Position numbers and translations under genes: made by a program | Shown: piece by piece, positions 34,719-42,659 of the stretch | Numbering within the stretch: position 1 is the stretch's first letter | Layout of the letters: every line of letters begins with the position of its first letter | Assembly: GCA_003134685.1 (NCBI GenBank) | Contig: PLCA01000002.1 | Span: 62,001-126,000 of the forward strand | DNA from: Gemmatimonadota bacterium | Lineage (GTDB): Bacteria > Gemmatimonadota > Gemmatimonadetes > Gemmatimonadales > Gemmatimonadaceae | Direction: 5' to 3' | DNA: 64,000 nucleotides | Notes under the pieces: generated by a model | Databases searched by the model: none | What the model saw: the letters and a program-made list of their open reading frames with translations, nothing else | What the model was told of the DNA's origin: nothing

Positions 34719-35444
34719 TCAGTGCCCCGACGAGCGAGGAATGACGAAGGAGACGCCCACCTGCCAGAGGACGAGATCGGTCTCGCTATTGCGCGGGTTC
34801 AGCGTGATGGAGCCGTCGGGATTGTCGGTGATGTCGCCCTTTTTCAGATACGTCGCGCTCGCACCATAGTGGTATTTCGCCCCAAGGTTGAGCGCGCCGA
34901 TCGATTTCCCGAACGGAATCATCACGCCGCCACCAAAAATCCAGGCGTAGGACCAGTCGTCGAGGTTGGTCGTATTTAGCACCGCGTCCGAATTGCCCGT
35001 CCCCGAGATCGACGACTCCGTCCAGAAATACGTGCCCGCTATCGAGGCGTTGGCATAGGGCCTAAACCAGCCATCCGGAATCTGCAGCTGGGCGCCGAGA
35101 GCACCGAACCCGATCTGATTGTCGGTGTTGAGATCCACTGCGATGCGGCCAGAGATCGGGAAGCCGATCTGCTGCCGCTCGTGCCCGTATCGAACGCCGC
35201 CGAGGTCTGCACGGAGATTGAAGTAGCCCCCCCGATCGAGCCGAAACATTCCGGTGAGATCAAAACCGTAGCCATTCGGAACGTTGCTCGCGAACTCGCC
35301 CTTCGGCTGCGAGATTGTGAGATCGGCGCCAAACGAAAAGCGTGAAGGAACCTGATCGCCGGAAGGGGCGATCTGCGCATTGACGACCGACGCCGACGCG
35401 AAAATGAAAGCAGTGCTCAGTACCAACACGGCTTTGGACTGCAT
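34719..35444 (-). CDS. Outer-membrane beta-barrel protein
   Basis: 241 residues from ATG 35444. Signal peptide (VLVLSTAFIFASASVVNAQ), followed by alternating strands (FSFGADLTISQPKGEF, GYFNLRADLGGVRYGHE, GAKYHYGASATYL) and a final strand LVLWQVGVSFVIP. Eight to ten strands are likely, as in OmpX/OmpW-like porins. It is just upstream of the Omp85-like gene, probably co-transcribed. Confidence 0.82.
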   Translation of the reverse strand: MQSKAVLVLSTAFIFASASVVNAQIAPSGDQVPSRFSFGADLTISQPKGEFASNVPNGYGFDLTGMFRLDRGGYFNLRADLGGVRYGHERQQIGFPISGRIAVDLNTDNQIGFGALGAQLQIPDGWFRPYANASIAGTYFWTESSISGTGNSDAVLNTTNLDDWSYAWIFGGGVMIPFGKSIGALNLGAKYHYGASATYLKKGDITDNPDGSITLNPRNSETDLVLWQVGVSFVIPRSSGH

Positions 35445-35597
35445 AGTTTCTCTCCCTCGGGTTTGGAACCAGCATTGGCAGGGACGGTGCCCAGTCTTCA
35501 GCCAACGCTATATCATTTTACGGTAAGAGGTTACAACGAGTTTCACGCTCGCTGAAACAAGTTGTTGCCCTCTCCACGTGACACTCCTTGTCGTTCT

Positions 35598-36380
35598 ATG
35601 GTGACACCTTTGGATAATTCCGCCCCCGCGCTCCGGGTTGAGGGGCTCCGGAAAGCCTACGACGACGTCGTCGCCGTCGATGGCCTCAATCTCCAGGTCG
35701 AGACTGGCGAGTGCTTCGGGCTGCTCGGCCCCAACGGTGCCGGAAAGACGACCACGATCGAGATCTGCGAGGGTCTTCTCCCCGCCGACTCGGGCAGCGT
35801 CGAAGTGCTCGGCCGGCACTGGGAGTCGGATGCTCGCGATCTTCGCGAGCTGCTCGGGATCCAGCTGCAGGATACGCAGCTGTCCGAAAAGCTCACGGTG
35901 GATGAGACACTTACTCTTTTCCAGAGCTTCTATCGAGACGCGCGCGACGTCGGAGAGGTGGTCGATCACGTCGACCTGGGCGAGAAGCGCTATTCAAGAG
36001 TCGGCGGATTGTCGGGCGGACAGAAGCAGCGCCTCGCGGTCGCATGCGCGCTGGTCGGAAATCCCCAGCTCCTCTTTCTGGACGAGCCCACGACGGGTCT
36101 CGATCCGGTGTCGCGTCGGCAGCTCTGGGAGCTGATCGCAAAATTCCAGGCGGAGGGCAAGACGATCGTTCTCACGACCCACTACATGGAGGAGGCGGAG
36201 CGCTTGTGCGACCGCGTGGCGATCGTGGATCACGGTCGAGTGATCGCACAGGGGACGCCCCGCGAGCTGATCGACAACGTGGATGTCTCGCATCTTCCGC
36301 CGCCTGAGCCAAGGAAGACCTCGGCGACTCTTGAAGACGTGTTCGTGTCGCTCACAGGAAGGACTCTGCGCGATGAGTGA
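35598..36380 (+). CDS. ABC transporter ATP-binding protein
   Basis: 260 residues from ATG 35598; TTG 35562 would add 12. Walker A GLLGPNGAGKTTTIEI, signature LSGGQKQRLAV, Walker B LLFLDEPTTGLDP and TTHYMEEAERLCD are complete. It overlaps the permease start by 8 bases. The pair resembles drug or lipid exporters of the DrrA/NodI type. Divergent from the outer-membrane barrel gene. Confidence 0.93.
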   Translation: MVTPLDNSAPALRVEGLRKAYDDVVAVDGLNLQVETGECFGLLGPNGAGKTTTIEICEGLLPADSGSVEVLGRHWESDARDLRELLGIQLQDTQLSEKLTVDETLTLFQSFYRDARDVGEVVDHVDLGEKRYSRVGGLSGGQKQRLAVACALVGNPQLLFLDEPTTGLDPVSRRQLWELIAKFQAEGKTIVLTTHYMEEAERLCDRVAIVDHGRVIAQGTPRELIDNVDVSHLPPPEPRKTSATLEDVFVSLTGRTLRDE

Positions 36381-37533
36381 GCCGCGTTCATTGGACCCCG
36401 AAGCGGGTCGCGCGAGAACCAAGCGGGCGCCTTTTCCGTTCACCGAGGAACAGGCCTCCCGCCCACGCCTACCGTTCATGCGTCGCCCTTTCATGAAGCG
36501 CTCGATGGTTCAGCTCACGCTGGTGCGCTTCCGCGAGTTCATTCGCGAGCCCGAAGCAGTTTTCTGGACGTTCATCTTCCCCATCCTCCTAGCGGCAGGA
36601 TTGGGAATCGCCTTCAGACAGCGCGGGCCGGACAAGGTGCAAGTCGGCGTCGTCACGGGTTTCGCAGGAAGCGGCGCGGTTGTCCAGTCTCTCGCCCGGG
36701 ATTCCACTCTCGTAGTTACGACGTACGACGACAGTGCGGCGGCACTCGCTCTTCGCACGGGAAAGGTTGCGCTGCTCGTTGTTCCCGGATCGGCAAAGGA
36801 CAGCGTCCGCTACGTCTACGATCGCGGACGCAGCGAAGCGATAAACGCGCGCTTGATGGTGGACCGCGCCGTCCAGACTGGCGCGGGTAGAGTGGACGCG
36901 GTTCGCGCGACCGATACTTACGTAACGGAAGCCGGCTCACGCTACATCGACTTCCTCATTCCCGGCCTGCTCGGCATGAATCTCATGGGGAGCAGCATCT
37001 GGGGACTGGGATTCTCCATCGTCACGGCGCGCAGCAAGAAACTGCTCAAGAGATTGATGGCGACGCCGATGTCGCGCGCGCAGTATCTCCTTTCGTACCT
37101 GTGTTCACGACTGGTTTTTCTGATTCTGGAAGTCGTGACCCTCGTTGGTTTCGGACACTGGGCGTTCGGCGTTCCGCTGCGCGGCTCGCTCGCGACGCTG
37201 TTTCTGATCTGCCTGCTCGCGGCTGTCTCCTTTGGCGGTCTGGGGCTGCTTACGGCATCACGGGCGCGCACGACGGAAGCCGTATCGGGAATCATGAACT
37301 TCATCATGCTGCCGATGTGGATTTTCTCGGGCGTGTTCTTCTCATCCGCGAATTTTCCGCACGCTGTTCAGCCGTTCATCAAGCTACTTCCGCTCACCGC
37401 TGTAAACGATGCGCTCCGCGCCAACATGCTCGAGGGAGCGTCGTTCGCCGCCGTCACTCCCAAAATGCTCGTCATTCTGGTCTGGGGAGTAGTCACGTTC
37501 TTCGCCGCGCTCAAGCTGTTCCGGTGGCGTTGA
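36373..37533 (+). CDS. ABC-2 type permease
   Basis: 386 residues from ATG 36373, overlapping the ATPase stop. After a polar N-terminus come a helix (FWTFIFPILLAAGLGIAF), a large loop and five further helices. LIPGLLGMNLMGSSIWGLGF, KKLLKRLMATPMSRAQYLLS and MLPMWIFSGVFFSSANFP are typical of DrrB/NodJ-like permeases. Forms the exporter with the preceding ATPase. Confidence 0.92.
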   Translation: MSEPRSLDPEAGRARTKRAPFPFTEEQASRPRLPFMRRPFMKRSMVQLTLVRFREFIREPEAVFWTFIFPILLAAGLGIAFRQRGPDKVQVGVVTGFAGSGAVVQSLARDSTLVVTTYDDSAAALALRTGKVALLVVPGSAKDSVRYVYDRGRSEAINARLMVDRAVQTGAGRVDAVRATDTYVTEAGSRYIDFLIPGLLGMNLMGSSIWGLGFSIVTARSKKLLKRLMATPMSRAQYLLSYLCSRLVFLILEVVTLVGFGHWAFGVPLRGSLATLFLICLLAAVSFGGLGLLTASRARTTEAVSGIMNFIMLPMWIFSGVFFSSANFPHAVQPFIKLLPLTAVNDALRANMLEGASFAAVTPKMLVILVWGVVTFFAALKLFRWR

Positions 37534-37537
37534 TGTC

Positions 37538-37990
37538 GTGAGCGACACTTCGGCGACCGCACCCCGAAATCTTCTCGCGGTCAACGAGGCGCTCTCGATC
37601 CCGCGCAGCGAGCTCGACGTGCGGGTGTCGAGGTCGTCGGGCGCCGGCGGACAGCACGTGAACAAGACCTCGTCGCGCGTGGAGATCTTCTGGAACGTTC
37701 TCGGATCGCGCGCGATTACCGAGGAACAGCGCGCGCGCCTTCGAGAAAAGCTCTCGTCCCGACTCACGACCGAGGGGAGCATCCGCGTCGTCGCGAGCGA
37801 CATGCGGAGCCAGGGGCGCAATCGGGAACTGGCAGAGGAACGACTCGCCGATCTCGTCAGGCGAGCGCTCATCATCCCCAGAAAGCGACGGGCGACGAAG
37901 CCCACGAGGGCCGCAAAGGAAGCACGCCTCGATTCAAAGAAGCGGCACTCGACCAAGAAACGCGATCGCAGGGATACACCACTCGATTGA
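37538..37990 (+). CDS. arfB: Ribosome-rescue peptidyl-tRNA hydrolase ArfB
   Basis: 150 residues from GTG 37538. The GGQ motif (SGAGGQHVNKTSSRVEIFW) hydrolyses peptidyl-tRNA. A basic C-terminal tail (KKRHSTKKRDRR) enters the empty mRNA channel of stalled ribosomes. It has the GGQ domain only and no codon-recognition domain, so it rescues non-stop complexes. It overlaps the EamA gene by 4 bases. Confidence 0.94.
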   Translation: MSDTSATAPRNLLAVNEALSIPRSELDVRVSRSSGAGGQHVNKTSSRVEIFWNVLGSRAITEEQRARLREKLSSRLTTEGSIRVVASDMRSQGRNRELAEERLADLVRRALIIPRKRRATKPTRAAKEARLDSKKRHSTKKRDRRDTPLD

Positions 37991-38913
37991 ACGATAGACC
38001 CGGCCACGCCTCGCGCGCGCAGATAATCGCTGCGTTTGCATCGATCTATCTGGTCTGGGGATCGACATATCTCGCGATCAGCTACGCCGTCGAGACGATT
38101 CCGCCGTTCATCATGGGAGGAACTCGTTTCGTGATCTCCGGCGCAATGCTCTACCTGTGGGCGCGATCTCGTGGAGCGCCGAGGCCGACGCGCCTCCACT
38201 GGCGGAACGGGATCATTGCGGGCGGGTTTCTTCTCCTCGGTGGAAATGGAGCAGTCGTATGGGCGGAGCAGTTCGTTCCGTCGGGCCTCACCGCGCTGCT
38301 AGTGTCGATTCTTCCGTTCTGGCTCGTGATCATCGAGTGGGTGAGGCCCCCGCGCAGACGTCCGAGTGGTGCCGTCCTGATTGGACTCATCCTCGGCTTC
38401 GCTGGAATCGTCGTGCTCGTGGGGCCGACCGGCGTCGGCGGTCACGGCGACGTGAGGCCGATCGGCGCGCTGGTGCTGATACTCGGCTCCTTGTCGTGGG
38501 CGATCGGATCCTTCTGGTCGCGCGATGCACAGTTGCCTGACTCCGGACTGCTCACCACGGGGATGGAGATGCTCGGCGGCGGCGTGCTGCTGCTGATCGT
38601 TGGAGCAGCAACGGGCGAGATCGCTCACACCGACATTCATCGCATCTCGAGCGCATCTGCCGTGGGCCTGCTCTATCTCATCACTTTCGGGTCGCTGGTC
38701 GGCTTCACGTCATTCATCTGGCTGCTGGACAAAGTCTCTCCGGCCAGACTCGGAACGTACGCCTACGTCAATCCAATCGTAGCCGTACTGTTGGGATGGG
38801 CAATCGCGGGTGAGAGGTTGTCGATTCGGACTGGCATAGCCGCCGTGATCGTCATTTGTGCGGTGGCTCTCATTACGACGGCGCGGAGCACGAAAGCCAA
38901 TCAAAGTGGCTAG
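37987..38913 (+). CDS. EamA/DMT-family transporter
   Basis: 308 residues from TTG 37987, overlapping arfB as TTGA. Ten hydrophobic helices in two halves; IYLVWGSTYLAISYAVETIP and GTYAYVNPIVAVLLGWAIAGE are typical DMT motifs. Exports amino acids or other metabolites; closest in style to YedA. Its stop shares bases with the convergent gene at 38910 (CTAG). Confidence 0.9.
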   Translation: MNDRPGHASRAQIIAAFASIYLVWGSTYLAISYAVETIPPFIMGGTRFVISGAMLYLWARSRGAPRPTRLHWRNGIIAGGFLLLGGNGAVVWAEQFVPSGLTALLVSILPFWLVIIEWVRPPRRRPSGAVLIGLILGFAGIVVLVGPTGVGGHGDVRPIGALVLILGSLSWAIGSFWSRDAQLPDSGLLTTGMEMLGGGVLLLIVGAATGEIAHTDIHRISSASAVGLLYLITFGSLVGFTSFIWLLDKVSPARLGTYAYVNPIVAVLLGWAIAGERLSIRTGIAAVIVICAVALITTARSTKANQSG

Positions 38914-39488
38914 TGCCCGGCCCTGTGATCACCACGCTGCGCCAGAAGAAATTCCCGGATGGCAGCCAGCGACGCCGAGTCAGCCGTGGCGATTCTCACC
39001 TCTCCGCCACGGGGTAGATCCGCGTAGGTGTAGCGGATGAGAGCTTTGTTCCGACTCATGACCTGGGTTCCGGGCATCTCGCGCATGTGGACGAACTCTG
39101 GCGTGGAGAAATCTCCCACCTGAAATGCGTGTTCAATGAGCTTCATGTGTGCGCGTATCTGAGCAACAGCGAGGGAATCAGCGCCTTTCATTTCGAGTGC
39201 TATTCGGCCCCCATTCGGCAGGACGTCAAAGTGGTGCGCAGATGCGTATTGATCGACTCCCATTGCCATCTTTCCGCGCTCCTGCAAAGCGGCGAACGAA
39301 CTGTCTCGTTGCGCCTTAGTGGAGTCGGTTCCACCATGCATGGCGGCGTGTTGCGCCGGCGTCATCGCGCTGTGGTCCATGGGCTTTGATGCGGCCGTAT
39401 CAGTTGACTGCGCCATCCCATGCTTCGCGCAAAAGACGCTCAATGCAAGGAGCCCGAACAGGGCCGCCTTTGTCGGAAGAAATGACAT
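38910..39488 (-). CDS. Periplasmic Met/His-rich protein of unknown function
   Basis: 192 residues from ATG 39488, with a signal peptide (AALFGLLALSVFCAKHGMAQ). The mature N-terminus is PMDHSAMTPAQHAAMHGG, a possible metal-binding tail, followed by a conserved-looking domain (GVDQYASAHHFDVLPNGGRI, QIRAHMKLIEHAFQVGDFS). I do not know its function; homologues I recall from this phylum are unannotated. It ends convergently with the EamA gene, with a shared CTAG. Confidence 0.7.
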   Translation of the reverse strand: MSFLPTKAALFGLLALSVFCAKHGMAQSTDTAASKPMDHSAMTPAQHAAMHGGTDSTKAQRDSSFAALQERGKMAMGVDQYASAHHFDVLPNGGRIALEMKGADSLAVAQIRAHMKLIEHAFQVGDFSTPEFVHMREMPGTQVMSRNKALIRYTYADLPRGGEVRIATADSASLAAIREFLLAQRGDHRAGH

Positions 39489-39541
39489 TGTTTCTCCAGG
39501 TTGGTGACCAGCTGCCGCCCCGTGCGGCCTGGCTTGATAGT

Positions 39542-39554
39542 TACGTCACCTGAC
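39542..39554. promoter_or_regulatory. Partial TACGTCA-N2-TGAC site
   Basis: TACGTCACCTGAC lies 54 bases upstream of the Met/His-rich gene. It shares the left half TACGTCA and the TGAC of the palindrome at 32236. The second arm is incomplete. It lies between that gene and the Crp/Fnr-type gene. Confidence 0.35.
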
Positions 39555-39598
39555 CTTTCCTGGCTGGGACTAAAGTTCCCCTCGTTCGCGGATGGCTC

Positions 39599-40300
39599 CT
39601 AAGGCGCGGATTCGGCGAGCTCCTCGAGAATCGCAAGCTCGAGGACTCGATATTTCCCCTCGCCGACCCTTTCGATCGCCCCCAATCGTCGCAATCCCCG
39701 AAGCGCTCGGACGACGACCTCCCTGACAGTTCCAAGTTCTTCCGCGAGAGCTGTTTGTGTCATGCCGAGCGAGAACGCCGCGTTCTTTCGTGCGCCAGCC
39801 CTCGACGGGGCAGAGGTAATTGTCGTCTGGTGCCGCTGCAGAATGAACTGTGCGAGTCGCGTTTGGACGCTGTTCACGGTAATCTGATCCACTCTCTCCA
39901 CCAGGGCTTCGATTCGGTGCGAGAGACGCTTCAGAAAGAAGAATGCGAGCGCCGGGTCTATGGCGATCGCTCGTCTGACCGCGCCCTCGAGGAGAAACAG
40001 GCATCGCGTTGGTTCCGCGGCGATCGCCGTCGCGGGATAGCGGCCGCCGGTAAAGAACGGCACTTCTCCAAGGGTGGCACCGGGCTCACCGGAATGAATG
40101 ACCAGTTGGCGACCACCGCTGCCGCGAACGATGCGTACCATCCCCTCGAGCACGAGGATGATGCCTTCCGAGTGATCGCCGGCAGACCAGAGAATCTCGC
40201 CAGTCGAGAATTGTTTCTCTACCGACTGCTTCAGCAGCGCTGCCCGGCCCGCTGAACTCAGCGCCTCGAGAAGTTGGTTTCTTGCGTCGACTTGGCTCAA
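39599..40300 (-). CDS. Crp/Fnr-family transcriptional regulator
   Basis: 233 residues from TTG 40300, selected because the family length is about 230 and the domain begins there; the reading frame is open far upstream. The N-terminal cyclic-nucleotide-binding-like domain has FSTGEILWSAGDHSEGI and GEPGATLGEVPFF. The C-terminal helix-turn-helix is SLGMTQTALAEELGTVREVV. No Cys cluster for an Fe-S site and no clear cAMP residues are seen, so the ligand is unknown. Divergent from the propeller lipoprotein. Confidence 0.85.
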   Translation of the reverse strand: MSQVDARNQLLEALSSAGRAALLKQSVEKQFSTGEILWSAGDHSEGIILVLEGMVRIVRGSGGRQLVIHSGEPGATLGEVPFFTGGRYPATAIAAEPTRCLFLLEGAVRRAIAIDPALAFFFLKRLSHRIEALVERVDQITVNSVQTRLAQFILQRHQTTITSAPSRAGARKNAAFSLGMTQTALAEELGTVREVVVRALRGLRRLGAIERVGEGKYRVLELAILEELAESAP

Positions 40301-40477
40301 TGGACGAATACGGATGGAGGCGAAGGGTGAGGCCGGTGAAAGTATGCCGTTGTTTTCATTGTCGGTGGGGGACCAACTAACGGGCACTTGGGTATAGGTG
40401 GAGCGGAACAACGACGATCGATATCGCAACCCCAGGCGTTCGTGCTGAGCACTGATGTTTTTCCCAGGGTTTTTCGA

Positions 40478-41548
40478 ATGATCTTCACCCGATCGATTGC
40501 CGACCCGCGACTTCTCGTCGCATTGCTGGTCTCCCTCGCTTGTTCTGACGCTTCGTCGCCGCGTAAAGTTCCGCCACCTACCGATCTCCACGTGCTCGCG
40601 CTCGAGACCTTCGACGGCTCCGGCCAGGCCGTGCACCCCGATGCCGCCATCACCCCGCTGACATGGGCGCCGGACCAGACGCAGCTTTTTGTCACGCCGT
40701 ATCCGAATGGGGACGCGACGAAAGAGAATCCTTCGCTGTTCACGGGAAGAACCTTTGTCGACTGGCTCATTCCGCCCGGGGTCATGAATCCGATCGCGCG
40801 ACCTGCCACAGGATATCTCTCGGATCCCGATGAAGTGTTCAATCCCGAGACTAACGAGCTCTGGCTGTATTACCGCGCGGTCACGAGCGAAAATGAGATC
40901 CTGCTCATTCGAGGCAGCGGACCCTCCACCTGGAGTCCGCCGACGCTGGTTGCCAGCGGCACCAATCACACAATCGTTTCACCAACCGTGGTCAGGCGTG
41001 GGGCCGGTGACTGGTTGATGTGGTCGGTGAACAGTGGCACCGGTGGCTGCGCCGGCAACAGTACGACGGTGGAAATGCGGCGATCGAGCGATGGAATCAA
41101 TTGGTCCGATCCCGCAACGACGGATTTGTCGGAGGTCAACGCCTTCGCCTGGCACATCGACGTCGAATGGATTCCGAGCAAACAGGAATTCTGGGCTATC
41201 TACAATGTGAAGATTCCCGGATCGTGCACGACATCGGAATTGCATTTCGCGAGGAGCACCGATGGACTGCATTGGGTGCTGGCAGGCGGACCTGTACTGG
41301 TGCGCGGGGCAATACCAGCATTTGCGGACATTGTCTATCGAGCCTCGCTCTTGTATGACGAAGCCACCGACAGCATAACGCTCTGGTATTCAGGCGCTCG
41401 ATTCCAGGACGGGCGCTATGACTGGAGAATCGCAACCGAGCGGTTGACTGCATCAGCATTCTTCGAGCGACTCGCGGCGTCAGGCCTTCCTGGCGGAGGA
41501 TCGGGCGTTACAACCGCGCCTCCGCTCACCGATGCTGACGCGCCCTAA
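40478..41548 (+). CDS. Lipoprotein with glycosyl-hydrolase-type five-blade beta-propeller
   Basis: 356 residues from ATG 40478. The signal ends in the lipobox LVSLAC. The body shows propeller blades with DEVFNPETNELWLYYRAVTS, WSPPTLVASGT, MRRSSDGINWSDP and HFARSTDGLHWV. This matches five-bladed glycosidase-like folds (families 32/43/68 region), but active-site acids cannot be assigned. Likely surface exposed. It is divergent from the Crp/Fnr gene. Confidence 0.72.
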   Translation: MIFTRSIADPRLLVALLVSLACSDASSPRKVPPPTDLHVLALETFDGSGQAVHPDAAITPLTWAPDQTQLFVTPYPNGDATKENPSLFTGRTFVDWLIPPGVMNPIARPATGYLSDPDEVFNPETNELWLYYRAVTSENEILLIRGSGPSTWSPPTLVASGTNHTIVSPTVVRRGAGDWLMWSVNSGTGGCAGNSTTVEMRRSSDGINWSDPATTDLSEVNAFAWHIDVEWIPSKQEFWAIYNVKIPGSCTTSELHFARSTDGLHWVLAGGPVLVRGAIPAFADIVYRASLLYDEATDSITLWYSGARFQDGRYDWRIATERLTASAFFERLAASGLPGGGSGVTTAPPLTDADAP

Positions 41549-41640
41549 GGTGCGCCCGCGAATAGCATCAGGCCAGTTGATCTAAGCGACGACCGCGAGC
41601 CCGAGTCTCGCGTACTCATGCCCCCGCAGCTATCTGGGCA

Positions 41641-41668
41641 TTGACATCCAACCTAGATTTTTTCTAAT
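41641..41668 (+). promoter_or_regulatory. Sigma70-type promoter for the alpha/beta hydrolase gene
   Basis: TTGACA at 41641-41646 and TCTAAT at 41663-41668, spacer 16. A GGAG-type ribosome site (AGGAG, 41676-41680) follows, six bases before ATG 41687. Confidence 0.55.
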
Positions 41669-41686
41669 CCCCACTAGGAGAACATC

Positions 41687-42589
41687 ATGGGCGCCAACGG
41701 ACGAACTTCGAACAAGCCGACCATCGTTCTGGTTCACGGACTCTGGCTCACGCCGAGAAGCTGGGAAGGGTGGATCGACCGCTATCAGAAGGCTGGGTAC
41801 AACGTTATCGCCCCCTCCTGGCCGGGACTCGAAGGAGAAGTCGAAGCCGTTCGCAAGGATCCGTCGCCGCTCAAGGGGCTCAAGCTCAAGACCGTCGTCG
41901 ATCACTACGACCGCATCATTCGCAAGCTCGACGCGCAGCCAATCCTGATGGGCCACTCGTTCGGCGGCCTCATCGTGCAAATGCTGGTTGACCGCGGGCT
42001 CGGTTCAGCCGGGGTTGCCGTGGATTCGGCACAGTCGGCTGCCGTACCGGTTCTGCCACTCTCGTCAGTCTGGGCAACGATCACGGTGCTTGGTAATCCG
42101 TTCACGTTCAACGCGGCCGTTGGTTTGAGCCCGGAGAAATTCAACTACGCGTTCACGAACGAGCTCGATGCCGTAGAATCAAGGAAGGTCTACGATCGGT
42201 ATCAGATCCCGGGAAGTGGTCGTATCCTCTGGGATGCGGCGCTCTCGCTCCTGAATCCGAACGCGTCGTCCAAGGTGAACTACGGCAACAATAACCGCGC
42301 GCCTCTGCTGTTCATCGCCGGCGGCAATGATCACCTCGTTCCTCCGGCCATCAACAAGGCCAACGTGCGCAAGTACATCAAGAACTCTTCCGCCGTCACG
42401 GACTACAGGGAATTCCCAAACCGCACACACCACACAGTCGGTCAGAAGGGATGGGAAGAAGTCGCGGATTTTGCGATCCAATGGGCAACCGAGCACGCGC
42501 GCGATCAGGTAACTTTGGCTGATGTCAAATCGGCGTTCGCGCCGACTACCACACAATCCGGGACCAGGAGCACCGAGATTCGCACCTGA
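41687..42589 (+). CDS. Alpha/beta hydrolase
   Basis: 300 residues from ATG 41687. VLVHGLWLTPRSWEGW is the oxyanion-hole segment, LMGHSFGGLIVQML has the nucleophile Ser in GHSFGG, FIAGGNDHLVPP the acid, and FPNRTHHTVGQKG the catalytic His region. The C-terminus is extended and polar. Substrate unknown. It precedes the redox cluster by 70 bases and could be part of it, or separate. Confidence 0.88.
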   Translation: MGANGRTSNKPTIVLVHGLWLTPRSWEGWIDRYQKAGYNVIAPSWPGLEGEVEAVRKDPSPLKGLKLKTVVDHYDRIIRKLDAQPILMGHSFGGLIVQMLVDRGLGSAGVAVDSAQSAAVPVLPLSSVWATITVLGNPFTFNAAVGLSPEKFNYAFTNELDAVESRKVYDRYQIPGSGRILWDAALSLLNPNASSKVNYGNNNRAPLLFIAGGNDHLVPPAINKANVRKYIKNSSAVTDYREFPNRTHHTVGQKGWEEVADFAIQWATEHARDQVTLADVKSAFAPTTTQSGTRSTEIRT

Positions 42590-42600
42590 ATCCTGAGGCC

Positions 42601-42646
42601 TGATTCCGCTGAATCACATTGATTCTGCTGATTCTGTTGATTTCGC
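42601..42646 (+). repeat. Tandem 9-bp repeats upstream of the redox fusion gene
   Basis: Units TGATTCCGC, TGAATCACAT, TGATTCTGC, TGATTCTGT and TGATTTCGC follow each other from 42601 to 42646. They fill nearly the whole leader between the hydrolase gene and ATG 42660. Spacing of about one helical turn would suit repeated binding or slippage. Confidence 0.6.
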
Positions 42647-42659
42647 TTAGAGAGGCATC

